Of a stretch of 64,000 nt of DNA, positions 38,552 to 46,602 are shown in pieces (the first letter of the stretch is position 1; every line of letters starts with the position of its first letter). Source of the stretch: JAAYXS01 sp043820985 (GTDB lineage: Bacteria; Planctomycetota; Phycisphaerae; UBA1845; Fen-1342); contig JBDRDH010000063.1 of the NCBI GenBank assembly GCA_043820985.1, positions 1-64,000 on the forward strand. The letters are read 5' to 3'. The position numbers were made by a program, and so were the translations under genes. The notes under the pieces are model-generated. The model saw only the letters and a program-made list of their open reading frames with translations, was not told where the DNA came from and searched no databases.

Positions 38552-39547
38552 GTGCGCGCGGAACAAACACCGGCGACCTTGCGGCTGGCTGAGTTGTACA
38601 GCCCGATCGCGATTGATCTGGAACGGTCACGCAGCATCTTCAACGAGGAGTTGGCCAGCGATCAGGATTTCATCGCCGACCTGTGCGGACACGTCGCCCA
38701 GTTTCATGGCAAGCTGTTGCGCCCGGCGATACTCTTGTTGAGCGGTCGCGCGTCCGGGCAACTAACCGCCGCCCACCCAATCCTGGCCGCGGTGGTGGAG
38801 ATGGTGCACATCGCCACACTGGTGCACGACGACGTGCTGGACGAAGCCGACGTGCGGCGACGGGCCGCCACCGTCAATCGTCTCTGGGGCAACGAGCGCG
38901 CGGTACTGATGGGCGATTTTCTGATCTCGCATGCCTTCCACCTCTGTAGTGGTGTCGACTCCGGGGAAGCCTCGCGCATTGTGGGAGCCACAACCAACAC
39001 CGTGTGTGAAGGCGAGATGATGCAGATCGCCAACCGCGACAACCTGGAACTGGGCGCGGAGGAATACCTCGACATTATTGCGCGCAAGACGGCGGCGCTG
39101 ATCGGGACCTGCTGCCTGCTCGGGGCCCGTTATGCCGGGGCTGACGAGCAGCAGGCCGAGCACCTGAAAAGTTTCGGTCGCGCTTTGGGGATTGCTTTTC
39201 AGATCGTTGATGACGTGCTTGATTTGGTGGGCGATGAAGCCGAAGCCGGCAAATCGCTCGGGCGAGACGCCGACCTGGGCAAGCTGACTTTGCCGATGAT
39301 CCATCATCTGCAAAATGCATCCGCCCAGGAACGCCACCAATTGCGGGATTTGTTGACCAGCGACATCAGCGGCCGACGCCGTCAGATCGCCGCCCTGTTG
39401 GAAACCAATAGCAGTATCACCCACGCGCGGCGGATCGCCCGGAACTATGTGGACGAAGCCCGCGATTCACTTGATGCCCTGCCACCGTCACCGGCACGTG
39501 ACAGCCTCTGCGCCATGGCGGAGTTCGTGCTGGCCCGTACACTCTAG
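38552..39547 (+). CDS. Polyprenyl diphosphate synthase (trans-type)
   Basis: The 331-aa all-helical enzyme has the first Asp-rich motif as LVHDDVLDEADVRRR, with KLLRPAILLLSGRA before it. The second Asp-rich region is FQIVDDVLDLVGDE, followed by KSLGRDADLGKLTLP. This is the octaprenyl/heptaprenyl type that makes the isoprenoid tail of quinones. The GTG start has GGGGAG 7 bases upstream. Chain length cannot be fixed by eye. Confidence 0.93.
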   Translation: MRAEQTPATLRLAELYSPIAIDLERSRSIFNEELASDQDFIADLCGHVAQFHGKLLRPAILLLSGRASGQLTAAHPILAAVVEMVHIATLVHDDVLDEADVRRRAATVNRLWGNERAVLMGDFLISHAFHLCSGVDSGEASRIVGATTNTVCEGEMMQIANRDNLELGAEEYLDIIARKTAALIGTCCLLGARYAGADEQQAEHLKSFGRALGIAFQIVDDVLDLVGDEAEAGKSLGRDADLGKLTLPMIHHLQNASAQERHQLRDLLTSDISGRRRQIAALLETNSSITHARRIARNYVDEARDSLDALPPSPARDSLCAMAEFVLARTL

Positions 39548-39646
39548 GCTTGACCACCGCGCCGGCCGTGGCCGGGGAATGTCATCCCGCATATAATCCC
39601 GCTCGGTAGCAACCTGACTGCAAAAAACACCGCTACGGGAGTAAAA

Positions 39647-40351
39647 GTGATAATCACCATCGATGGACCGGCCGGATCGGGCAAGAGCACCACGGCCCGC
39701 AAATTAGCCGCGCGGCTGGGCGTGCCATATCTCGACACGGGCGCGATGTACCGCGTGATCACACTCGCCGCGCTGAATGACGGCATCGACCTGAATGACG
39801 ACGTGCGTCTCAGTGCGCTGGCGGGCAGTGAGCAATATCAGCTCGATCTGGGGCCCACCCATATTCGCGTCACTTTGCGCGGCAGTGATGTTACCGAGGA
39901 AATCCGCTCGATGCGCGTAAACGAGCATACCCGCTACATTGCCGCCCTGCCCGGGGTACGGGCCGGCCTGGTCGAAAAGCAGCGCCAGATCGGCCAGCAA
40001 CTGGGTACCCTGGTCACCGAGGGACGCGACCAGGGCAGCGTGGCTTTCCCGGATGCTGAAGTTAAGTTCTTCCTCGATGCCAATATTGAAACTCGCGCCC
40101 AGCGACGGTTGCACGACCTATTAGCCGATGGCGAAGATGTCACTATCGAGCAGGTGATTGAGAATCTCAGCATCCGTGATCAGACTGATACGCAACGTAA
40201 TGTCGGACCTTTGACGATCCCCGCGGGCGCCATTCAGATCGATACCAGCCACATGTCGATCTCACGGGTGCTGGATCGCATGGTGGCGCACCTGGAAGCC
40301 GCCGGGCTGGCCAGGAACGGCAAATTGCTCCACGCAACGACTGGCGACTGA
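39647..40351 (+). CDS. cmk: Cytidylate kinase
   Basis: The 234-aa P-loop kinase phosphorylates CMP and dCMP. ITIDGPAGSGKSTTARKLA is the Walker A, YLDTGAMYRVITLAAL the CMP-binding strand, TEGRDQGSVAFPDAEVKFFL the typical Cmk block and SIRDQTDTQRNVGPL the lid. The usual RDxGT reads RDQGS. A GTG start is preceded by GGGAG. It lies upstream of plsC, the common cmk-plsC order. Confidence 0.95.
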   Translation: MIITIDGPAGSGKSTTARKLAARLGVPYLDTGAMYRVITLAALNDGIDLNDDVRLSALAGSEQYQLDLGPTHIRVTLRGSDVTEEIRSMRVNEHTRYIAALPGVRAGLVEKQRQIGQQLGTLVTEGRDQGSVAFPDAEVKFFLDANIETRAQRRLHDLLADGEDVTIEQVIENLSIRDQTDTQRNVGPLTIPAGAIQIDTSHMSISRVLDRMVAHLEAAGLARNGKLLHATTGD

Positions 40352-40396
40352 CGAATACGCGCAACCGACGTCCGGATGGCGCCGGAGGAACGATAT

Positions 40397-41030
40397 ATGC
40401 GACTCTGGTACCGCTTATGCCGCATTATCTGCCAAACCGTTTTTACCGTTTTTTTTTAGCGGGCGCGTATTTGGCTGCCGCCATGTGCCCACCAGTGGCG
40501 GCGTACTGCTGGTCAGCAATCACCAAAGCTTTCTCGATCCGGTCCTGGCAACGCTGGCCTTGCCGCGTGAGTGTCACTACATGGCACGCGATACACTCTT
40601 CCGCAACCCGTTTTTTCGCTGGCTGATTGAATCCCTGAACGCATTTCCGATCAAGCGCGGCGTAGCCGACCTGCGCGCCATCAAGGAAACCCTGCGCCGG
40701 TTGAAGAATAATCAACTGGTGGTGACCTTCCCCGAAGCGACGCGCACCACGGATGGTTCCATCCGGGCCATGCAGCCGGGCGTGATCTTGCTGGCCCGTA
40801 AGGCCAATGTGCCCATAGTCCCGACCTTGATTTTGGGAGCCTTCGAGTCATGGCCCCGCCATGCGCGACTGCCCAAGCCCCACCCGGTGATCGTGGCCTA
40901 CGGTCCGCCACTCGCGCCCGCCCTGCTCAAGAGTCTGGATGATGAGGAATGTATCCGCCAGGTGCGCGCGCGGATCCTCGACCTGCAACGCCTTTATCAA
41001 CAACATTCACTTCTGAGGGAAGCAGGGTGA
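40397..41030 (+). CDS. plsC: 1-acyl-sn-glycerol-3-phosphate acyltransferase, frameshifted at a T9 tract
   Basis: The start at 40397 has a strong GGAGGA site and encodes MRLWYRLCRIICQTVFTVFF, then stops at TAG after nine T (40449-40457). Removing one T joins it to the open frame that continues SGRVFGCRHVPTSGG and then VSNHQSFLDPVLA (the HX4D catalytic motif, here NHQSFLD), FPEATRTTDGS and VPIVPTLILGA. That is an ordinary PlsC acyltransferase that makes phosphatidic acid. The second frame alone could start at GTG 40485, but without the N-terminus. Either a sequencing error, a real mutation or slippage. The stop abuts the convergent gene at 41031. Confidence 0.75.
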
Positions 41031-42695
41031 TTATTCTTTGGAGGAATCGTCCGCACGAGGGGCCTCCGGCCTCTGCCGGACCGCGACAGTGCGTCCGAAG
41101 ATATCACCGACGCGCTGCCGGTTGCGCGACAATACCACCAGGAAACCCAGGATCCAGAACGGTGGCAGCACTTCGATAAAGCGAAACAGGTTGCGGACCA
41201 GAATCTGCCACAGACGCGGCCGGCCACCCGATTCGGTCATCAATGACACCCGTGTAAAGGTCTTTCCCAGCGTGCGCCGGCCCAGGATTTCCAGGATCAG
41301 ATTGTAGAATGTGTACGCAGCCGTGCTAACACACCACCAGGTTAGCACGCGTCCTTCCGGTAAAAGGGCGCCACCCGGACCCGGCTCCACCGCCCAGGCC
41401 CACCGCCCCATCTCGCCCAGGGCCTCCGACCAGTTGACTTGCAGCAGGAAAGCTCCCACGATGGTGAAAATCCCCAGGTCCACCAGACAACCGGCCAGGC
41501 GCTGAAGCGTAAGTGCAATTTCCCAACCGGACGGCAGGGTGAGTGGGGTTACGATGCTGCTCCGCCGAAACACCAGCAGCGCCGCCAGGATACCGAAGAG
41601 CATCAGGGCGCGGGCCATGCGAAACGTGGTATCCGCCACCACAACCTTCTCCGGCTCAAACAGCTTATCCGTGGTCATGGTCGCTGGACCGTCGAAGCGG
41701 CCAAAGCGCAGATAAGCTTCATCCTGCTGATCGATGACCAGCATGCTCAGGTGCTGATTGAATCCCACGGCATCGACTGGTCGGACCATTCCCGCTTCCG
41801 GGGGCAGCGCGGATAGAGTCAGGTCAGATCGTTGCCACTCATCGCCCACGTCCTGGCCGATGCCGCCCAGCAGCCGGAGGACCTCGATCTCGTCGTTTTC
41901 CCTGGATGCGACGAGGGTAGGTATACGATTCACCGCGGGCAGCGCATAACCAGTCATCCCGGGGACACCCACCGTACCACCCGCCAGCCACTTCCCTGAC
42001 GCCAGATCCAGCCAGGTATACCCGACTTGCGGCGGGTGTTGCTGTATCAGCCAGGATAACATCAGGTGACCATAGGCGTGGCAAAGACGTGGTTTCAACT
42101 GATCGGGCACGTCGGCGGTGACCATCGACGGACAGGCGGCGACCGCTTTCCAACCGCGACTGTCATAGCGTACGATGCTGAGCGGGGCATCACCCGGTAT
42201 AAACGGCTGTGAGGTCGCCGCTTCATCGGTGGGATCCATCAAGGTCATCTCGGCGGCGACCGCCGAATGTACCAGGGCATAAACCGTCTCACCCACGGCG
42301 ATCATGTGAATCGGCAAGCCCCCACCCGGAAAGTTAATGCCCTGCCTCCACGCTTCCAGATAGTGCCAAAATGAGCCATCCGCGCTGAACGCATAAACGC
42401 CGCGGTCTGTAGCCACCAGTGAGACCACGGGGGCTTTGAAAGGCGCTTCCACGCGCCAGATTCCGTTGGGGCCACGCGAATGTAGCGTACATCGCTCATC
42501 TTCAATAACAGCTACCCAAAGCTGTTTCTCCGACGCGGCAATCAGGATGTTTTTCTTGTCGGTTGATGAATTATCCTGCCCTTGAGCCCCCTGCTCGGCG
42601 CAGCCGATCAGCGCCAGCAGCGCAACCAATGACACAACGACGCGTATCGGACTGGCGGTGATTGAACTTGTCGGGATGTTCAACGGAGAACTCAC
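41031..42695 (-). CDS. RDD-family membrane protein with large extracytoplasmic N-terminal domain
   Basis: The 554-aa protein has a lipoprotein-like leader (SLVALLALIGCAEQ). About 300 residues follow that look like repeated beta-strands (ILIAASEKQLWVAVIEDERC), possibly a beta-propeller. The C-terminal 200 residues are an RDD domain: LAGCLVDLGIFTIV, then more helices and NLFRFIEVLPPFWILGFLVV. Its GTG start overlaps the TGA of the upstream lipoprotein gene by 3 bases (42693-42694 shared), implying translational coupling. The function is unknown; RDD proteins are often linked to transport or ion exchange. Confidence 0.8.
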   Translation of the reverse strand: MSSPLNIPTSSITASPIRVVVSLVALLALIGCAEQGAQGQDNSSTDKKNILIAASEKQLWVAVIEDERCTLHSRGPNGIWRVEAPFKAPVVSLVATDRGVYAFSADGSFWHYLEAWRQGINFPGGGLPIHMIAVGETVYALVHSAVAAEMTLMDPTDEAATSQPFIPGDAPLSIVRYDSRGWKAVAACPSMVTADVPDQLKPRLCHAYGHLMLSWLIQQHPPQVGYTWLDLASGKWLAGGTVGVPGMTGYALPAVNRIPTLVASRENDEIEVLRLLGGIGQDVGDEWQRSDLTLSALPPEAGMVRPVDAVGFNQHLSMLVIDQQDEAYLRFGRFDGPATMTTDKLFEPEKVVVADTTFRMARALMLFGILAALLVFRRSSIVTPLTLPSGWEIALTLQRLAGCLVDLGIFTIVGAFLLQVNWSEALGEMGRWAWAVEPGPGGALLPEGRVLTWWCVSTAAYTFYNLILEILGRRTLGKTFTRVSLMTESGGRPRLWQILVRNLFRFIEVLPPFWILGFLVVLSRNRQRVGDIFGRTVAVRQRPEAPRADDSSKE

Positions 42696-43540
42696 TCTTC
42701 AAATATGGTGGAAAAGGAATCCGACAGGGCGTCGAGCTGTTCCACGTCTCCCTGCCAATTGGCGGGGAATTCGATTACTCCCCGAAGCTCTGGCCGGAAT
42801 TGTGCACGCTTGACATCAAGCCGCATCTCGGCGCGATCCAGCGGCCAGTACACTTCGTAGCGGCGGGCGGTAAAGGGTCCATCTTCACCGATACGCTTGT
42901 AGCTGCTCAAATGCGCGTGCATCTGTACGCGGCCGTCCGGCAGGCGGTCAACAATCTCCAGCGGCTGATACGGCTCGGACGGATCGAGGCGGATTTCACG
43001 GACGCCGCTGGGCTGGCCGTCCGCGCCGAGCCGCACGAAGAGCAGCCGGTGGTCGTCATCCTCCAGCCGCAGGAGGGGTTTCAAGTTGCCCGTCAGAGTC
43101 GCCGGCAAAGGGCGCAGCATCAATGCATCCAGTAGATCATCGGGCGGCACCGCCAACTGGTGGCCATTAGCCTGCTCCAGCATTTCCCAGTAGCCCCACC
43201 ATAATTTACGTACTTCCGGCTCGATCCAAAGCCAGTAACGATCCTCAACAGAGCCAAACTGAGCTACTTCGCCAGCCAGTGAGCGGATATCGAAACGCAG
43301 GCTGCGGGGTTGATAGAAGACGAGCGAAGCCGCGTGTCCAATGAAACGCCGATCGGTACCGTTGGCATCACGGAAGCGAAACGACACGGTAGCCTGGTAT
43401 TGCAGGGGCTGCTCGATCTTGGCCAGATTATCATTTACGCGCTGCAGCGCCTGGCGCTCATCCGCTGGAGCAATACCCCGCCGCTGGGGCGGACAGCCGG
43501 CGACACATACCAGTAAGGCGACCAGCAGCCATCTAGCCAT
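42692..43540 (-). CDS. Lipoprotein of unknown function (LolA/DUF4292-like fold suspected)
   Basis: The 282-aa protein has a clear lipoprotein signal (RWLLVALLVCVAGC), and the ATG at 43540 follows GGGAGGAG. The mature protein has strands and Trp-rich phrases (LWIEPEVRKLWWGYW) and reads LQYQATVSFRFRD, which resembles LolA/DUF4292-type lipid-binding folds. I could not confirm this. It overlaps both neighbours: 8 bases with 43533-44072 upstream and 4 bases with the RDD gene downstream. It therefore works in a tightly coupled three-gene envelope unit. Confidence 0.75.
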   Translation of the reverse strand: MARWLLVALLVCVAGCPPQRRGIAPADERQALQRVNDNLAKIEQPLQYQATVSFRFRDANGTDRRFIGHAASLVFYQPRSLRFDIRSLAGEVAQFGSVEDRYWLWIEPEVRKLWWGYWEMLEQANGHQLAVPPDDLLDALMLRPLPATLTGNLKPLLRLEDDDHRLLFVRLGADGQPSGVREIRLDPSEPYQPLEIVDRLPDGRVQMHAHLSSYKRIGEDGPFTARRYEVYWPLDRAEMRLDVKRAQFRPELRGVIEFPANWQGDVEQLDALSDSFSTIFEE

Positions 43541-44072
43541 CCGTCTGCTCCTCCCGCGCGAGGGCGTCGTCAGTCGGTGAATGAGCCAAGTCGGCACAGA
43601 GTTGTTCGAGTTGCGCGCTGAGTTGTTCGAGTTGTTCTTCGTCCAGGTCCGGGCGGGGCACGCGATGCCGATCGTCCGCCCCGGCGGTAGTGAAGTCCCA
43701 GTATTCCTGTTCGTTAGTAGTCGTACTACGCTCGAACTTTAGAACTTTCTTACGCCACAGCAACAGAGCCAGGACGAAGCGCAAGCGTTGCCTGGCGGGC
43801 TCGTTCACGTGCTCCAGTCGCCGAAAGAACTCGTAGAGCGCCTGGCGGTCGAATGGCTGGGAACGCTTGGGAGTCGGCACGGGGCGATGTGTTTTCCAGA
43901 AACCGACTGGACGCCGCTCAATCGGCCAGGCACACAGCGGGCAGAAGTCGCGCCGGATGTAACCTTCACCTATTTCATACAGTGCGGCCCAGAAGTCCGC
44001 GCCGGCAGCGAAGACGCGCGCACATACCGCGCACTCCTTACCGGCTCTGGGCATTTGCCAATCATGGGCCAC
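43533..44072 (-). CDS. Conserved zinc-ribbon protein
   Basis: The 179-aa protein has CAVCARVF near the N-terminus and CPLCAWPIE 30 residues later, a four-Cys zinc site. A helical segment follows (QALYEFFRRLEHVNEPARQR), then FVLALLLWRKKVLKFER and an acidic tail (DLDEEQLEQLSAQLEQL). A GTG at 44072 has AGGAG about 10 bases upstream; ATG 44054 is a possible alternative. Longer frames exist but lack a site. It leads the operon with the lipoprotein and RDD protein. Confidence 0.72.
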   Translation of the reverse strand: MAHDWQMPRAGKECAVCARVFAAGADFWAALYEIGEGYIRRDFCPLCAWPIERRPVGFWKTHRPVPTPKRSQPFDRQALYEFFRRLEHVNEPARQRLRFVLALLLWRKKVLKFERSTTTNEQEYWDFTTAGADDRHRVPRPDLDEEQLEQLSAQLEQLCADLAHSPTDDALAREEQTDG

Positions 44073-44185
44073 TATCGGCGGTCTCCTGGTCACTTCCAAG
44101 TTGCACGAATTATAGCGCAACAGAACGAAACCGTGAAACCCCACGCAAGAGACCCATTGAATATCAACGAGGAGATATATGCAAC

Positions 44186-44476
44186 TCAGCCATCGACAGT
44201 ATCGTATTCCACCCAGCAAGCGCGGGTGATCATGTCGTCATTCAGGATCACCAGTGACTCACCAGCAACCGTCTGGGGGAATTCGTGGTTCCAGACCACA
44301 TCCAATGAGACATCGCCCGCGGTAAGCTTGGGGGTCAAGGCGGTCGAGCCGCTCTTGGGAGTCAAATGTGCACTGGCCGCGGTCAGCAGACGATGTAGTC
44401 GATGAATCCGCCCAGCCTCGGCCGCCACGACTGTCTGGTTGGCACCAGGTCCAATGTTGATGAGCACCGCCGGCAT
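44186..44476 (-). CDS. Small hypothetical protein
   Basis: The 96-aa product starts MPAVLINIGPGANQTVV, with an AAAGGAG site 5-6 bases before the ATG. It is mostly predicted strand (GDVSLDVVWNHEF, GESLVILNDDMITRACW). No family is recognised. It stands apart from the downstream operon by 114 bases, and a longer frame upstream is not needed. Confidence 0.55.
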   Translation of the reverse strand: MPAVLINIGPGANQTVVAAEAGRIHRLHRLLTAASAHLTPKSGSTALTPKLTAGDVSLDVVWNHEFPQTVAGESLVILNDDMITRACWVEYDTVDG

Positions 44477-44870
44477 GGTTTCTCCTTTCATGGTTCTAGC
44501 AACGCGGGGCGGAATGCACACAATTCGCTGGCACCCGCGCTGGCGACCAATCCTAGGCTGGCTGAATAGCCGGCCGGCAGCACGCGATTAATGTTTGTTA
44601 GCAAGTGCCTGTTATGAACGGATACTGGCGGATATTGGAGGACACATACGCCAGCGGCCGACCATCTGGCCGGCCGTTACGTTTTCCAGCCGTCGCCGAC
44701 TTTTGTGGCGGACTGCTAAGAGTTTGTTAGAGCGGTTTCAGAAATGATCGGGCGTCTAGGGAGGGCGAGGCTCCTGCCGAGCCGCGGTTTATCAGGATGT
44801 TCGTCCCACCAAAGCAACGGACGATTACTAAAACCGCTCTAATCACGCCTTTGTGGAAAGATCGTCCTGT
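44477..44870. other. Intergenic stretch with repeat element
   Basis: No gene was found between the small hypothetical gene and the GAF protein. The stretch is occupied by the 116-bp inverted-repeat element at 44727-44842; the rest shows nothing recognisable. Confidence 0.6.
44727..44842 (+). repeat. MITE-like element with perfect 12-bp terminal inverted repeats
   Basis: TTAGAGCGGTTT at 44727-44738 is the exact reverse complement of AAACCGCTCTAA at 44831-44842. The interior carries GAGGCTCCTGCCGAGCCGCGG. The left half matches the sequence after feoB (28883-28940). There is no coding sequence inside. Confidence 0.7.
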
Positions 44871-45323
44871 TTAAACCGTTAGTTCGGCAGCCCGCAAAAC
44901 CGCCCGTAAGCCAGTAACGTCTCTCTCATCAAATGCGTCCATATCCAGGCTGTCCAGATCCAGGACGCCCCAGCAGGTGCCATCAGCCTCTAACAGCGGG
45001 ATGACAACCTCGGAGCGATCGCGCGGATCACACGCTACGTAGTTTTCACCCAGGTCCCGCACGTCCCGGACAACAATCGGCTGGCGTTGTAAAAATCCCT
45101 GCCCACAAATCCCGTGCATCCCTATCGGAGAGCAAGTGGGCTTATTGCGGCTGGGACCAAGCACCATTTCTTCCGCGCCTTGTGGCAGATAAAAACCAAC
45201 CCACGAAACGCCCGCGTCCTGAAGCCCATCCCACAACGCATCCACAACCGCCCGCATGCGCTGCCGCCGGTCGCCCGGAGCCGCCACCGTCGCCGCCATG
45301 GCTTGATAATCACGCGAATACAT
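44871..45323 (-). CDS. GAF-domain protein, free methionine-(R)-sulfoxide reductase-like
   Basis: The 150-aa single GAF domain contains GICGQGFLQRQPIVV, VACDPRDRSEVVIPLL and WGVLDLDSLDMDAFDERD. In the known enzyme (fRMsr, MsrC) Cys residues in the GVCG and ACDxxSxSEV motifs are resolving and catalytic, and both are kept here. It would reduce free Met-R-sulfoxide in the cytoplasm. The third Cys of some homologues is not evident. The ATG at 45323 lacks a strong ribosome-binding site. Confidence 0.85.
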   Translation of the reverse strand: MYSRDYQAMAATVAAPGDRRQRMRAVVDALWDGLQDAGVSWVGFYLPQGAEEMVLGPSRNKPTCSPIGMHGICGQGFLQRQPIVVRDVRDLGENYVACDPRDRSEVVIPLLEADGTCWGVLDLDSLDMDAFDERDVTGLRAVLRAAELTV

Positions 45324-45420
45324 AGATGCATCATGAATGGCAGACCCCCCATCCGCAAGCGCTGTCTCGATGAACGCCCCGGAAGAGCCGCGCGCTTTAA
45401 TGTCGGCTTGGAGAGCCCCT

Positions 45421-46068
45421 TCAGGATTCGGTGCTCACACCCGCGCGTGGTGCCCATAGCGGCACTGGCACATTCACCAGACGATTCGCCGCCACGGCCT
45501 GGAACGTCAGCCACACCACCGCCAACAGCATCATTAGCAAACCCACTGGACCCTCGACACCCCCCATGGCCACAATCAAGCTGCTGGCACAAGCCGGCGG
45601 GTGCGGGCAGGAAAGTCTGACCAAGAGCAGGCAGGTCAAGCCCAGCGCGAGCGAGGCACTACAAGCCAACGGCAACTCCCCCGCCGCTAATGTAATCGGC
45701 GCGCCATACACCAGGCTGGCCAAAGACCAGACTATGTAGCCCGAGATCATCGCGATCAGATGCCCCATGATAACGCAGCGCGGAGCCGCCGCGACTGATA
45801 GAGGCTTACTGAACAAGATGAAGGCGGACGGTCCCAGGGCGGGAAAAATCAACGGCAAGCCCGCCAACCAGGTAAACAGCCCCAACATAATAATGACCAG
45901 GCCCCCGTTAACGGCTGTAACGACTGAGATGACCCGTTGTTCGTCACAACTCGCCAACATCGCCGGCACGCTGAAACGCGCCCGCCACCGCCTCCAGCGG
46001 GTACGAGTCAGCCGGCGTTTACCAGCGGGTGAGTTGGAGAGATCACCACTTCGTTGAGCTATTGCCAT
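45421..46068 (-). CDS. HPP-family integral membrane protein
   Basis: The 215-aa protein has a basic N-terminus and then about four or five transmembrane segments. These include VVTAVNGGLVIIMLGLFTWL, HLIAMISGYIVWSLAS and LMMLLAVVWLTFQAVA. FPALGPSAFILFSKP and SCPHPPACASSLIVAMGG contain the HPP-type signature. HPP members include nitrite transporters, but the substrate here is unknown. It is transcribed away from the B12 riboswitch unit. Confidence 0.87.
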   Translation of the reverse strand: MAIAQRSGDLSNSPAGKRRLTRTRWRRWRARFSVPAMLASCDEQRVISVVTAVNGGLVIIMLGLFTWLAGLPLIFPALGPSAFILFSKPLSVAAAPRCVIMGHLIAMISGYIVWSLASLVYGAPITLAAGELPLACSASLALGLTCLLLVRLSCPHPPACASSLIVAMGGVEGPVGLLMMLLAVVWLTFQAVAANRLVNVPVPLWAPRAGVSTES

Positions 46069-46103
46069 GCCCTGTTATCGGTGATTGACCTGGCGTTGTG
46101 AAA

Positions 46104-46115
46104 AACAACGTTGTT
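46104..46115. promoter_or_regulatory. Perfect 12-bp palindrome, possible operator
   Basis: AACAACGTTGTT lies in the 110-bp region between the divergent HPP gene and the riboswitch promoter. It could bind a dimeric repressor; that is inference only. Confidence 0.3.
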
Positions 46116-46144
46116 ATTCCGCCGGTCCGAGAACCCGATTACTC

Positions 46145-46173
46145 TTGACCCGCGAACTGATATCCATTAGTAA
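46145..46173 (+). promoter_or_regulatory. Probable promoter of the B12-controlled unit
   Basis: TTGACC at 46145-46150 and TAGTAA at 46168-46173 are 17 bases apart. The expected transcript start, about 46180, coincides with the 5' edge of the riboswitch. Confidence 0.4.
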
Positions 46174-46178
46174 AGCCC

Positions 46179-46382
46179 CTGGTCACTGGTGTCCGGCTGC
46201 TCGGAGCGGTCGGAAGAATAGGGAATCCGGTGAGAGACCGGAACGGCCCCGCCGCTGTGACCGGGAACGAACGCCGCACTCGTCATTGGCCCGCCACCGC
46301 GGGCTGAGAAGACGCGGTCAGTAGTAGTGAGTTCCGCCCCTGGCGCCACTCGCGAGCCCGGAAGTCAGAAGACCTGCCAGAT
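46179..46382 (+). ncRNA. Cobalamin (adenosylcobalamin-type) riboswitch
   Basis: The leader has the defining blocks in order: GAATAGGGAATCCGGTG at about 46216, then CCGG, then GCCCCGCCGCTGTGACCGGG near 46246-46265. A variable P7-P10-like region follows, and the B12 box AGTCAGAAGACCTGCC lies at about 46363-46378. The first half of this consensus is nearly perfect. The riboswitch lies between the promoter and an exported PEP-CTERM protein gene. The 3' edge is approximate. It is expected to shut off the downstream genes when cobalamin is plentiful. Confidence 0.93.
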
Positions 46383-46398
46383 CGACCGACCGTTGGGT

Positions 46399-46416
46399 AA
46401 CCTTCGCGGGAAGGTT
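46399..46416 (+). promoter_or_regulatory. Hairpin downstream of riboswitch, possible expression platform
   Basis: AACCTTC (46399-46405) pairs with GAAGGTT (46410-46416) around a 4-base loop. No T-run follows, so it is not a standard terminator. The start codon is still 187 bases away. Confidence 0.4.
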
Positions 46417-46602
46417 TGGTGTTCACGCCCACGCTCGGTTCTGTATTCCGTCCGATAGCCCTTTCCATCGGGCATTGCGGGCTGTACTGCGCGGATAGTA
46501 CCGATCTCAACCAAACCACTCCCCATCAGCGTCGAACGCCGCTGACAATCGAAACGCGGTTTAGGTTGCCCGGCCTTTGCTGTTGCCTGGAGGAGGACAA
46601 TC

